Assembly: GCA_021733705.1 (NCBI GenBank)
Contig: JAIPKF010000015.1
Coordinates: 1 to 16,209, forward strand
Direction: 5' to 3'
Source: Chthoniobacterales bacterium
Lineage (GTDB): Bacteria; Verrucomicrobiota; Verrucomicrobiia; Chthoniobacterales; UBA6821
DNA: 16,209 bases
A model generated the notes under the pieces. The model saw nothing but the letters and a program-made list of their open reading frames with translations, was not told the origin of the DNA and ran no database searches. Positions within the stretch are counted from its first letter, which is position 1. Each line of letters begins with the position of its first letter. The translations under genes and the position numbers were made by a program. Positions 6,307 through 15,430 of the stretch are shown here, piece by piece.

Positions 6307-8613
6307 CTAAATACTCCTTTGTGGGACACGCAGGTAGAGGGTACTTAACGAAGGAAGATCAAGGACAAGGGAGTTTCCAAAACGATGAGCTCCCATCGGC
6401 TCTGATGTAAGAAAACGCGAAGAGTTCAGGCCACTTCCCCAGAAGTACTGATCATCGGTATTGAGCACCACTTCATAGGAGCCGGCAATAGGAACACCTA
6501 TTCGATATTGATGACGCACCACAGGAGTTGCATTGACGATGATAAGAAGATCAGAATTTTTTTCGCCATGCGAGGCGACTACCGATGAAGGAGCTTTGCG
6601 TAGAAAAGACCAAACACTATTTTGAGCATCGTGAAAATCGATCCACTCAAATCCTACATGGGAATCATCTAAAAGAAAAAGTGCTGGCTCCGTTCGATAA
6701 ATCTCATTAAGTCGCTGTACTAAGCGCTGAATACCTCGATGCGACTCGTGCTCGAGCAAATGCCAGTCGAGACTACGCTCATGGCTCCATTCATCACGTT
6801 GGGCAAACTCTCCTCCTTGAAAGAGTAATTTTTTTCCTGGATGCCCCCACATCCATGCATAGAAAAGTCGGAGATTGGCAAACTTCTGCCAATCATCCTC
6901 TGGCATCTTAGAAAGGAGAGATCCCTTCCCATGAGTCACCTCATCATGACTTAGGACCAAGATAAAATGCTCGTGATAGGCATAGAGCATAGAAAAAGTA
7001 ATAGTGCCTTGATGATACTTCCGGTGAATCGGGGAATGGCTGATGTAGCTCAGGGAATCATTCATCCAGCCCATATTCCATTTAAAACCGAAGCCAAGAC
7101 CTCCTTCATAAGTCGGTTTAGAGACGTTGGGCCATGCAGTCGATTCTTCAGCAATCATCATGATTCCAGGGTGACGGGAGTAGCAGAGCTCATTACACTC
7201 TTTAATAAAACTTACTGCATCGAGATTCTCACGACCCCCATACTGATTAGGAATCCATTCTCCCTCCTTTCTAGAGTAATCGAGGTAGAGCATGGAGGCC
7301 ACCGCATCCATACGAAGTCCGTCGATATGATATTCGGCAAGCCAGTAGAGGGCATTAGCGATAAGAAAATTCCTCACCTCCTTGCGACCATAATTAAAAA
7401 TGAGTGTCCCCCAATCATGATGCTCTCCCATCCTGGGATCTTCATGTTCATAGAGCGCTGTTCCATCATAGCGCCAGAGCCCATGAGCATCTCGTGGGAA
7501 GTGTCCCGGAACCCAATCAAGTAGAACCCCTATCCCTGCTTGGTGTAATCGATCGACAAGATAGCGGAAATCATCTGGCTTTCCAAAACGACTACTTGGG
7601 GCAAAAAAATTGACCACTTGATATCCCCATGATCCATCAAAGGGATGCTCCATCACCGGCATGAGTTCGACATGAGTAAATCCCATTTCAAGAACATAGG
7701 TCACCAGCTTGTCCGCAAGCTCACGGTAGCTGAGAGGACGATCATGCTCCTCGGGAACACGGCACCATGAACCAAGGTGGACTTCATAAATAGAGAGTGG
7801 TTTGCCATAGTGATTCTGAGCAGTTCGAGCGCTCATCCATTGATGATCACTCCACTTATAGCGACTCAAATCATAGACGATACAGGCCGTGCGTAAGTCA
7901 TGCTGAGCAAAAAATCCATACGGATCAGTCTTTAGAAAAAGATCTCCCTGGGGACCACGAAGTTCATATTTGTAATGATCCCCCTCCTTCACTCCAGGCA
8001 AAAAAATCTCCCAGACACCAGAGGGGCCAAGACGGCGCATCATATGGAAACGCCCATCCCATTGATTAAAATCTCCCACAACGCTCACACGCTGGGCATT
8101 GGGGGCCCAGAGGGCAAAGAGCGTTCCGGCGACTCCCTCGATCACACGCGGGTGAGCTCCTAGATGACGATAGGCCTCAGGATGCCTTCCCTCTGAAAAC
8201 AAGTAAAGATCGAGATCACCCATCTGAGGAGTAAAAGCATAGGGGTCACGTACAATGATTTTTTGAGAAGTGGTGATCACCTCAAGCTCATAGGAGATTG
8301 CTTTACCTTCGATGGTCTCCACAAAGTCCCTTTCTACAAGGGATTCAAAGAGGCCTCCTGGATTGACTTGCCCTAAAGCAAGAGAAGCAAACTCCGTGAC
8401 CCCCTTGGAGAGTGGCTTGAGGGTTACTGAGAGAGCCCCTGGATACCAGACCCGAACGATGGCCCTTGTTTCATCTATTACATGGATCCCCAGCAAACGA
8501 TGAGGATCACTATGCCGTAGCTCGATTAAGGGATAAAAATCATCTGGAGGCAGAAGGGAGAATGCGGTGGTTGCTCCTCTGAGATCTTGGTTTCTTCGTG
8601 CCTCTCTAGTCAT
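6307..8613 (-). CDS. glgB: 1,4-alpha-glucan branching enzyme GlgB
   Basis: Makes alpha-1,6 branches in glycogen by cutting an alpha-1,4 chain and transferring it. Layout of the 768 residues: an N-terminal module around residues 25-140 (LRHSDPHRLLGIH), a CBM48 carbohydrate-binding module around 160-250 (ALWAPNAQRVSVVGDFNQWDG), the GH13 barrel from about 275 to 620, and an all-beta C-terminal domain to LYLRVPQRSI. The four GH13 regions are DWVPGHFP (366-373), GLRMDAVASMLY with nucleophile D436, IAEEST with acid E489, and LSHDEV with D557. Length is slightly above that of E. coli GlgB (728). Glycogen metabolism is retained in chlamydiae. The ATG has no good Shine-Dalgarno. It is the first gene of an operon with the pilin-like gene. 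Confidence 0.97.
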   Translation of the reverse strand: MTREARRNQDLRGATTAFSLLPPDDFYPLIELRHSDPHRLLGIHVIDETRAIVRVWYPGALSVTLKPLSKGVTEFASLALGQVNPGGLFESLVERDFVETIEGKAISYELEVITTSQKIIVRDPYAFTPQMGDLDLYLFSEGRHPEAYRHLGAHPRVIEGVAGTLFALWAPNAQRVSVVGDFNQWDGRFHMMRRLGPSGVWEIFLPGVKEGDHYKYELRGPQGDLFLKTDPYGFFAQHDLRTACIVYDLSRYKWSDHQWMSARTAQNHYGKPLSIYEVHLGSWCRVPEEHDRPLSYRELADKLVTYVLEMGFTHVELMPVMEHPFDGSWGYQVVNFFAPSSRFGKPDDFRYLVDRLHQAGIGVLLDWVPGHFPRDAHGLWRYDGTALYEHEDPRMGEHHDWGTLIFNYGRKEVRNFLIANALYWLAEYHIDGLRMDAVASMLYLDYSRKEGEWIPNQYGGRENLDAVSFIKECNELCYSRHPGIMMIAEESTAWPNVSKPTYEGGLGFGFKWNMGWMNDSLSYISHSPIHRKYHQGTITFSMLYAYHEHFILVLSHDEVTHGKGSLLSKMPEDDWQKFANLRLFYAWMWGHPGKKLLFQGGEFAQRDEWSHERSLDWHLLEHESHRGIQRLVQRLNEIYRTEPALFLLDDSHVGFEWIDFHDAQNSVWSFLRKAPSSVVASHGEKNSDLLIIVNATPVVRHQYRIGVPIAGSYEVVLNTDDQYFWGSGLNSSRFLTSEPMGAHRFGNSLVLDLPSLSTLYLRVPQRSI

Positions 8614-8716
8614 AGGGAGAAACGGTATAGCGGAAATATCGGATCAATGCTAGCTCGAATATTGCATCAGTTTTTCTGTTTTCATTCACGTTTTAAGGAT
8701 TATACTTCAACGATTC
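8614..8716. promoter_or_regulatory. Divergent promoter gap between glgB and the chaperone operon
   Basis: The only divergent gap in the window (103 bp), so it must hold promoters for both sides. ATTATACT at 8699-8706 reads as TATAAT on the minus strand and TATACT on the plus strand, both good -10 hexamers, but neither has a convincing -35 at the right spacing, and the plus-strand one would give an almost leaderless transcript for the ATG at 8717. AAGGA at 8695-8699 is too far from that ATG to serve as its ribosome site. No palindromic element occurs here. Confidence 0.35.
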
Positions 8717-9130
8717 ATGAAAACCGAGATCTCTGATTTATTGAAAGCCTTTGGATCCAAGATAGGTCTAGGCTCAACACTCGACCTAGGAGATGAGGGA
8801 ACTATACGATTAAATCTGAAGGAATCTTTTGGAGTCGATTTCCAAGACGACCCACAAGAAAGTAAACTTTGGATCTACTGCGAGCTTTTTCCAGGAATCG
8901 ATATGACAGGAAGCAATCATCTTTTTGATTTACTCCGTCTCATGTTTACCTATCACAGAACCTCTGATGCACGACTTGAAATCCCCCCAGATGGGTTCCA
9001 GCTTTTTTTAATAAGTAGCTTTTCCCTACCCACCATAGAAAGCAATCATGCTCCCGTCGACCTTCTCGACGAGCATTTAAAAAACTTCGTTGGCTTAGCA
9101 GAAACACTAAGGAGCAGTATTATTTTATGA
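8717..9130 (+). CDS. Putative type III secretion chaperone (CesT/SycE-like)
   Basis: A 137-residue protein with the size and pattern of class I type III secretion chaperones: an N-terminal helix (ISDLLKAFGSKIGL), then LDLGDEGTIRLNL, a strand pair (ESKLWIYCELFPGI), a central helix (LFDLLRLMFTYHRT), another strand pair (FQLFLISSFSLP) and a C-terminal helix (LLDEHLKNFVGLAETLRSSI). It is acidic, as such chaperones are. They bind, as dimers, the N-terminal region of one effector and hand it to the secretion ATPase in the cytoplasm. The strongest support is context: its TGA stop overlaps the start of the next gene (ATGA at 9127-9130), the usual arrangement of a chaperone and its cargo. The similarity is by pattern, not a specific match, so an unrelated small protein is possible. 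Confidence 0.6.
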   Translation: MKTEISDLLKAFGSKIGLGSTLDLGDEGTIRLNLKESFGVDFQDDPQESKLWIYCELFPGIDMTGSNHLFDLLRLMFTYHRTSDARLEIPPDGFQLFLISSFSLPTIESNHAPVDLLDEHLKNFVGLAETLRSSIIL

Positions 9131-11886
9131 TTAACTCAATTAATAGCTCACCCGGATCGAATAATCTTGAATCGAATAATCTTAAGACAGATCAGTTACG
9201 TGGAAAAGATTCAAATCAGGTTTCTAGCAAGTCCACATCACCTTCAGAGCCTTCCTCTTGGTTTTCTAAATTTCCAGATCTCTCTGCATGTGCCTCATCT
9301 ATTGGAAGATTTACGTCATCATGTCTCAAATCGTTAGGTAGCACCATTAGTTGGCCATTTTATCAATGTGCTGCGGCAGTGAGCAGGTTTATTAGTAGAA
9401 TGGCTCAGTCAGATTCTGATATGACTAAAAATGCTGAAAAGCTATTTAATAAAGGCATAATAAAAACAGCTTCTACAGATAATGTCTCCAAACAATATAA
9501 ACGACGGGATGAGGAATCAACTGGCCCAGCTCAAACGGAAACTGTCCTAACAACTGAGATGAAAAATACAGCTGAGATGGAGATGATGATCGATGATCTG
9601 CATCTAGAGAGATCGATACCTTCAGCATGTGCACAATTTTATGGAGCTGAGGATAGGGGGAAATTATTAGAACAGGCATTGTATAAACCAAGCGCCTGCA
9701 AAGAATATTTAGAACAACGACTTGTAGTAATTGAAGAAGAAATTGGAAAATATACCGAGCTAGCAAGTCAACTTAATTCTTTGAATGGCTTATCAACGGA
9801 AACGCGTTTGGCGTTAGCGACCACCAAAAATCAACTTTCCGAAGAGATCGAATTGTATAAGAGCCAATTTACTGATTTGGAGAAGCTGTTAAAAGATCCT
9901 TCTCTAGCTCAAGCTGATCGCCCGGCAATCAACGATACGTTGAAACTTCTTACAATACAACTTGAAGAAGCGGAGACAAAACATAACGCCCTGCTTCCTT
10001 ATTCCAAGACAGATGAAGAGTTGAGCAGTCAAGCATCGGACAGTTCAGGAACTCCGCTTATCCTAGATGAACTAAAAGAAGTCATTACAGCAAAACAGAC
10101 GGCTCTGATTGAAAAAAAAACATCTTTTCAGAATTATAACACATGGCTTCCCTACAGGTTAGCAGCTGTTACTGAAGCAGACTCTTTCATCATCTCGAAG
10201 AGGGGAAGTCTTCTAAGCACCCAAACAAACCTTAGAGAAACAAAGGAAAAATTGACTGCTTTGCAGAAAGAGTTACAAAACGCTCAAAATGAATTAGAGC
10301 AGCTCCAGAAGCGCTCAAGTGAACCAATCGTGAGCTATGTTAGCCTCAAAGATGCCATTCCAAAACAAGTTGAAAAAGATGCTAAAATAGGAGAACTGCG
10401 TGGAAAGATATCCAACCTCCAAAAACAAATAGCCCAGCTTGAAGAAAAAATACCCGGACTGTCCCAGAATGAAGAAGACCTCCGCAATGATCTTAATCAA
10501 ATTCAAACTGAACTACAAAGCCTTATCAAAAAGGCTGAGGGGGAGGAATGGAGTCAACCAAGCTGCCAAGCAATAGTAAATTTTGTTAATAAAAATAATC
10601 CAGAGTCGATTCAGTTTGACCGAATCCGAGTCAAGGTGAATGGGCAAATTCTTCCTTTAACGGGATCACAATCTGAGGAGAACCTTCAAATTTTTAAAGA
10701 AGCTCTTCAGAAATTAGCTTTGACCAAAACTCCTCCGCTTGAGATCTCTGATGACCAAATCAAAGAAATGATCACGCTTTGTAGTTGTGAAAAAACGGCT
10801 CAAGGAACTCCTGCTGGTAGTGCCAGTGCTGGTGATGGTTTGCCATCATTTGGTGTGGCTACACCGCTTATTCCTGGAGACATTGATTGTTATGAGATTG
10901 TTATTCCAGATGATAGTCCTACTTCGATTGATTTTCAATTTCATTCAGGAAGGGCCCTCTTATCAAAAATACAATTTCAAGCAGGTTATGATCAAGTTGA
11001 TCAACAGCTTATTTCTTTTAGACATAATAATGGCGGTTCTTTTGAAAATAGCAATATTCCTAACGATTTCCAGCAGTTCGAACGATCCTGTAGCTTTACC
11101 TATCGTTATACTCCCAAAATCAGCAGCAATGTCCAAAACATCAATATGGAATATGGCAATCTAGAATTGATTAAATCTCAACAGGCTTATTGGCCGATAC
11201 GTCTCATGCCAGCTAACATCCAAATCAAGTTTGTAGAAAAACTCAATGCTCCAGAGAGAGACACCCCCAACTTAACAGCTAATACCGTTTATAAATGGGA
11301 TCCGGATAAAGGAAAAGATAATCCTCCCGACATTTCAGAACAATTTTACATTGATATAAATCGAACTAATTACTTTGTGCAATCTGAAGATGGACAACCT
11401 AAACCACTCTATGATCGTAGTACGGGGACTGATGATGAAAATCAGCTTGAAAGCATGAAGAGAACTGCCATTAAAGAGTTCTCTCAATTTGTGGGAGATA
11501 ATGCCAAAGCTCTCGCTATTTCTAAAATTGCAAATCAACAGGTTGCTTTTGCTCCACTCCGAGAACTGCTATCTACTAATTCTGATAGCCCCTTGCAACT
11601 AAAAAACCATGGAGTTGGCCAACCTCTTGGAGGTTTCAATGATTCTTATACTTTTTCAAAATCTCCGAAAGGAGATGTGGTGATTGGCATGAAGATTGAG
11701 CAGAAACCATCTATGTTTGTAACAAATTCGCTCACAGAGCCCAAATTCATAGAACTAGACGATAAAAAAAGCCTTGTCACCTTCGATTACGATCTCACCT
11801 GTCATTTCGATAATGATGGCAAGCTTTCTATCACATCGGGGCCGATTAATTATACATGCCAACTCGCAGAGAATGCTTTGCATTAA
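9127..11886 (+). CDS. 919-residue coiled-coil protein, candidate type III effector
   Basis: I do not recognise a named family. There is no Sec signal peptide. Residues 1-45 are rich in Ser, Asn and Thr and look disordered, as type III secretion signals do. Residues 51-92 are a moderately hydrophobic segment (ACASSIGRFTSSCLKSL, then WPFYQCAAAVSRFI) that could bind a chaperone or a membrane. Residues about 190-290 and 360-470 are strong coiled coils (LQKELQNAQNELEQLQKR, LQKQIAQLEEKIPGL). A low-complexity linker near 558-570 (Gly/Ala/Ser) leads to a probably beta-rich C-terminal half with many N, D and S. AAGGAG at 9109-9114, inside the preceding gene, is a plausible ribosome site 12 bases before the ATG. 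The four-base overlap with the chaperone-like gene implies coupled synthesis. Secretion is inferred, not shown. Confidence 0.75.
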   Translation: MINSINSSPGSNNLESNNLKTDQLRGKDSNQVSSKSTSPSEPSSWFSKFPDLSACASSIGRFTSSCLKSLGSTISWPFYQCAAAVSRFISRMAQSDSDMTKNAEKLFNKGIIKTASTDNVSKQYKRRDEESTGPAQTETVLTTEMKNTAEMEMMIDDLHLERSIPSACAQFYGAEDRGKLLEQALYKPSACKEYLEQRLVVIEEEIGKYTELASQLNSLNGLSTETRLALATTKNQLSEEIELYKSQFTDLEKLLKDPSLAQADRPAINDTLKLLTIQLEEAETKHNALLPYSKTDEELSSQASDSSGTPLILDELKEVITAKQTALIEKKTSFQNYNTWLPYRLAAVTEADSFIISKRGSLLSTQTNLRETKEKLTALQKELQNAQNELEQLQKRSSEPIVSYVSLKDAIPKQVEKDAKIGELRGKISNLQKQIAQLEEKIPGLSQNEEDLRNDLNQIQTELQSLIKKAEGEEWSQPSCQAIVNFVNKNNPESIQFDRIRVKVNGQILPLTGSQSEENLQIFKEALQKLALTKTPPLEISDDQIKEMITLCSCEKTAQGTPAGSASAGDGLPSFGVATPLIPGDIDCYEIVIPDDSPTSIDFQFHSGRALLSKIQFQAGYDQVDQQLISFRHNNGGSFENSNIPNDFQQFERSCSFTYRYTPKISSNVQNINMEYGNLELIKSQQAYWPIRLMPANIQIKFVEKLNAPERDTPNLTANTVYKWDPDKGKDNPPDISEQFYIDINRTNYFVQSEDGQPKPLYDRSTGTDDENQLESMKRTAIKEFSQFVGDNAKALAISKIANQQVAFAPLRELLSTNSDSPLQLKNHGVGQPLGGFNDSYTFSKSPKGDVVIGMKIEQKPSMFVTNSLTEPKFIELDDKKSLVTFDYDLTCHFDNDGKLSITSGPINYTCQLAENALH

Positions 11887-11900
11887 ACACTCTCCATGTT

Positions 11901-12167
11901 ATAACCTGGATATTTCCCAAAGCCACCCTAACACCATTCAGCAAAATCTTCCGCATCTCACCATCATGATTTGCAAGCACGACTACCGGCCTTAGCAGTT
12001 CCACGATTTCATGACCGGGAGAAAAATCTCCCAGAACCCAGAAGGGTGATGAAGTCTGACGATAGCTTTGTGTGTACACACTACTTGAGAAAGACTTCGA
12101 GCTGGGGAACATCATCCACTCTTGCTTTCCAGTCTTTGCAGGTGATCGGCATCAAATATCCGGGTTA
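11901..12167 (+). repeat. Palindromic element copy D (diverged)
   Basis: Fills the gap between the convergent 919-residue gene and secA. Ends are ATAACCTGGATATTTC and CAAATATCCGGGTTA. Sequence has drifted, but the layout holds: GAAGTCT (12051-12057) pairs with AGACTTC (12092-12098) around a perfect palindrome GTGTGTACACAC (12070-12081). The right arm from about 12110 resembles that of the copy at 15247-15430 (CATCCA ... CAGGTGAT ...). An extra perfect hairpin, GGGAGA with TCTCCC, lies at 12017-12032. The final TTA gives the secA stop codon. Confidence 0.75.
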
Positions 12168-15113
12168 CCCCTTCCCGCAGCAGAGCTTGAATTTTTTTTC
12201 GCTCCCGCAGGGGCAAGGGTCATTGCGTCCGACTTTGGGGAGATCTCGTTGGATAGGGAGATGGAAGGTCTGCTCTTGCTCCTCATGGTGGGAGGAGTGG
12301 GGAGCAGGATGCTTTTGCTCCTGGGTATTTTGGTGGATGAGATGCTGAGGCATGCTCGAGAGTAGTGCTTCAAAGGCCTGGAGGTTTGTGGTGCTACGGA
12401 AGAGATTACTTAGGACCTCTTCTTTGATCTGTTGCATGAGCTCGACAAACATCGCATAGGCCTCTGTTTTGTACTCCATGAGAGGATCTTTTTGTCCATA
12501 AGCGCGTAAGTAGACCGCTTCGCGCAACCCATCCATCGCATAGAGGTGTTCTTGCCAGAGTCGATCAATGGCATTGAGAATGACATAGCGCTCCAGGCTG
12601 ATTCGAGCCTCAGCTAACTCGAGGGCTGCTTTTTTCTCATAGGTATTTTTTAAGGTCGTAATCAAAAAGGTGCTATTTTCTTCCAGACTACGTTTGGAAA
12701 AAGCGGCTTTCTCTTCGGTCATTCCCAATGGAAAGGTCGTATTAACCCAATGTAAGAGGCCAACCACATCGGGCTCCTCCCCATGGGTCTCCAAAAATGA
12801 AGCCACTTTTTTTGGTACTACCTCATCGATGACTTCATCAATCATGTCACGAGGATGAGCACAATCCATCACTTCATTGCGATAGCCATAGATGACTCCC
12901 CGCTGCTGATTCATTACATCATCGAATTCCAAGGTGCGTCGACGCATCTGATAGTTGCGCTCTTCAACCCGTTTTTGGGCAGTCTCTACGCTCTTGTTAA
13001 GCCATGGATGCTCGAGTTCCTCCCCCTCTTTAATGCCGAAGCTCTCCATGATTTTGGTCATCCGGTCACTGGCTCCAAAGTTACGCATGAGATCATCTTC
13101 AAAGCTAATGTAAAAACGGGAGAGTCCCGGATCCCCTTGACGAGCACAGCGACCTCGTAACTGACGATCGATACGACGCGATTCGTGGCGTTCGGTTCCT
13201 AAAACAAAAAGCCCCCCAGTTTCTAAGACCCCTTCCCCAAGCTTAATATCGGTTCCTCGACCTGCCATGTTCGTGGAGATCGTGACGGCTCCCCGGAGTC
13301 CTGCGCGAGCGATAATTTCAGCCTCTTGCATATGAAATTTGGCATTAAGGACGGTATGGGGAATTTTTTCCCGCTTGAGCATGCGACTCATCAGCTCGGA
13401 GGCCTCGACACTTGCTGTTCCGACAAGCACCGGTTGACCCCGATGGTGGGCTGCTGCAATCTCGGCAATGACAGCAGAATATTTTTCACGTCGTGTTTTA
13501 AAAATACGATCATTGTTATCGATACGCCGGACCGGCTTGTTCGTAGGAATAACGGTCACATCGAGACCATAGATATCATGAAACTCGTGAGCCTCGGTTT
13601 CTGCCGTTCCGGTCATACCAGCTAATTTTTCGTAAAGTCGAAAATAATTTTGAATGGTGATGGTTGCTAGTGTCTGAGTCTCTCGATCAATCTGAACTCC
13701 CTCCTTAGCCTCAACTGCTTGATGTAGACCATCACTCCAGCGGCGACCTGGCATTTTTCTTCCTGTGAAGGTATCAACAATGATGACTTTGTTTTCTTCA
13801 ACGACATACTCCACATCCTGCTCATAGAGGCAGTATGCTTTTAAAAGCTGTGCAATGTTGTGCATCCGCTCTGCTTGAACATCACAATACTGCTGAGCCC
13901 CCTGCTTCCGTTTGTTTTTTTCATTCTCATCTAAAGTAGAATCAGAATCAATATCGGCAAATTGAGTGAGAAGATCAGGGAGCACAAAGGCATTAGGATC
14001 GTCAGGATTAAGAAAAAGACGCCCTAGTTCGGTAAGATCAGCTTCTTGCTGGCGTTCATCAATGGAGAAGTAGAGTTCCTCTTTAAGTGCAACAAGGGCA
14101 TCTTTGGAGGTCTCTTGATAAAACGAGAGCTCTGCTTTATCGATGAGCTTACGAATTTCTGGATCCTCCATCGATTTCAATAATCCCTTATTGCGCGGTT
14201 GTCCCAGCTTGACTTTGAATAACAAGAGTCCTGCTTGCTCCTTTTTATCTTGTTGTTCGAGCTCTTTGGCTTCATTGACCAAGCGCGTGCAGAGCATCGA
14301 CTGTTTTCTCACAAGATCAGCAATGAGCGGCTTGAGGTGATCATACTGGTGGGTGGAGATCGTTGCTGGACCACTGATAATGAGCGGAGTACGAGCTTCA
14401 TCAATTAAGATAGAGTCCACTTCATCAACAATAGCAAAGTAGTGCCCCCGCTGCACTTGCTGACCACGGCTGGTGGCCATTCCATTATCACGGAGATAAT
14501 CAAATCCAAACTCACTGTTGGTTCCATAGGTGATGTCACATTCGTACTGAGCACGGCGCTCTTCCGGAGATTGATCATGTTGAATGATTCCCGTGGTGAG
14601 TCCTAAAAATCGATAGAGCTGCCCCATGCACTCTGCATCACGCCGTGAGAGGTAGTCATTGACCGTGATCAGATGGACTCCACGCCCGGTGAGTGCATTG
14701 AGATAAATCGGCAAGGTCGCGACTAAGGTCTTTCCCTCTCCTGTTGCCATTTCAGCAATCTGTCCATGGTGGAGCACTATCCCTCCGACCAGCTGCACAT
14801 CAAAGGGAATCATGTTCCAATGAAACTCATGATCACATACCATGAATCTCTTTTCACAAAGACGACGCGCTGCATTTTTGACCATAGCAAAAGCCTCTGG
14901 AAGGAGCTCTTCGAGTCGCTCTTTTAATTTTTCAGAATCTTGAATGGCTGAAAGCTCTTCTTTCCAAGCAGCTGTTTTCTCGCGGAGGGCTTCCTCTGAG
15001 AGTGTTTGAAATCCTTCTTCTAGTCTATTGATGCGTTCTACTACTGGCTGCATCCGCCGAATATCGCGTTGATTTTTAGAACCGATGATGTGTTTTAGAA
15101 TCCAATGGAACAT
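12165..15113 (-). CDS. secA: Preprotein translocase ATPase SecA
   Basis: Motor that pushes preproteins through SecYEG at the inner membrane. Key motifs: Walker A in MATGEGKTL (K128, T129), helicase motif VDEVDSILIDEARTPL (D230, E231), TGTAETEAHEF, and STNMAGRGTDIKLGEGV with RQLRGRCARQGDPG for the second helicase half. The preprotein-binding region lies between the Walker B motif and YVVEENKVIIVD and appears extended by helical segments (about residues 265-425), as in chlamydial and Bacteroidetes SecA. The end is the zinc-binding motif NDPCPCG followed by CC, which recruits SecB or phospholipid in other bacteria. At 982 residues it is longer than the E. coli protein (901). No Shine-Dalgarno is apparent. 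The stop codon TAA lies in the end of element D, two residues behind the zinc motif, so no conserved C-terminal residue is lost. Confidence 0.98.
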   Translation of the reverse strand: MFHWILKHIIGSKNQRDIRRMQPVVERINRLEEGFQTLSEEALREKTAAWKEELSAIQDSEKLKERLEELLPEAFAMVKNAARRLCEKRFMVCDHEFHWNMIPFDVQLVGGIVLHHGQIAEMATGEGKTLVATLPIYLNALTGRGVHLITVNDYLSRRDAECMGQLYRFLGLTTGIIQHDQSPEERRAQYECDITYGTNSEFGFDYLRDNGMATSRGQQVQRGHYFAIVDEVDSILIDEARTPLIISGPATISTHQYDHLKPLIADLVRKQSMLCTRLVNEAKELEQQDKKEQAGLLLFKVKLGQPRNKGLLKSMEDPEIRKLIDKAELSFYQETSKDALVALKEELYFSIDERQQEADLTELGRLFLNPDDPNAFVLPDLLTQFADIDSDSTLDENEKNKRKQGAQQYCDVQAERMHNIAQLLKAYCLYEQDVEYVVEENKVIIVDTFTGRKMPGRRWSDGLHQAVEAKEGVQIDRETQTLATITIQNYFRLYEKLAGMTGTAETEAHEFHDIYGLDVTVIPTNKPVRRIDNNDRIFKTRREKYSAVIAEIAAAHHRGQPVLVGTASVEASELMSRMLKREKIPHTVLNAKFHMQEAEIIARAGLRGAVTISTNMAGRGTDIKLGEGVLETGGLFVLGTERHESRRIDRQLRGRCARQGDPGLSRFYISFEDDLMRNFGASDRMTKIMESFGIKEGEELEHPWLNKSVETAQKRVEERNYQMRRRTLEFDDVMNQQRGVIYGYRNEVMDCAHPRDMIDEVIDEVVPKKVASFLETHGEEPDVVGLLHWVNTTFPLGMTEEKAAFSKRSLEENSTFLITTLKNTYEKKAALELAEARISLERYVILNAIDRLWQEHLYAMDGLREAVYLRAYGQKDPLMEYKTEAYAMFVELMQQIKEEVLSNLFRSTTNLQAFEALLSSMPQHLIHQNTQEQKHPAPHSSHHEEQEQTFHLPIQRDLPKVGRNDPCPCGSEKKFKLCCGKG

Positions 15114-15206
15114 GGGAGAAAATTTTAAGAGACCACCTCAAGGTGCGTTTTGGCCGATAAGTGAGCCTCGAGATCATCTTCGTTTCAAAAAAAAGTTTCA
15201 ACTAAA

Positions 15207-15246
15207 TTAGCCCGCTTATTTCATACTGATCGTGACGAGGAGGCAG
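15207..15246 (+). repeat. Palindromic element fragment C0 (left end only)
   Basis: TTAGCCCGCTTATTTCATAC plus the following GATCGTGACGAGGAG matches the first 40 or so bases of copy A1, then stops where the TTAA of the next copy begins at 15247. Only a left end and start of an arm remain. The 93 bases between it and the secA start (15114-15206) contain an A-tract (15187-15194) but no promoter I can defend. Confidence 0.8.
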
Positions 15247-15430
15247 TTAACCCGCATATTTCATACTGGTTCGTCGCGAGGAGATCGCGAAGGCTGATGG
15301 GGTAAGGCAGACGAGCATTTTGATGCCGGGCTGTATGTGAACATACTGTCCAAATCAAAATGTGAGTCTAACGCAGCATCCATCTGGCTTCCCGGCTTCC
15401 GTAGGTGATTGGTATGAAATAGGCGGTCTA
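15247..15430 (+). repeat. Palindromic element copy C1 (complete)
   Basis: About 184 bp, from TTAACCCGCATATTTCATAC to GGTATGAAATAGGCGGTCTA. The core hairpin pairs CATTTTGAT (15316-15324) with ATCAAAATG (15354-15362), enclosing GGGC/GTATG and CATAC/GTCC. The left arm and core match copy A1 at 95 of 96 bases. The right arm is of the type also seen in copy D. Read on the minus strand its right end begins TAG, the gyrA stop codon. A small extra stem, CGCGA with TCGCG, lies near 15276-15290. Confidence 0.92.

Noticed and set aside
12022..12049. Similarity of this stretch in element D to 8003-8030 inside glgB (shared AAAAATCTCCCAGA)
   Set aside because: Short, imperfect, and in glgB it encodes a conserved protein stretch; most likely chance.
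11971..12365. Plus-strand reading frames of 97-125 codons over the secA end
   Set aside because: They are antisense to the conserved SecA C-terminus and to element D, with no independent support.
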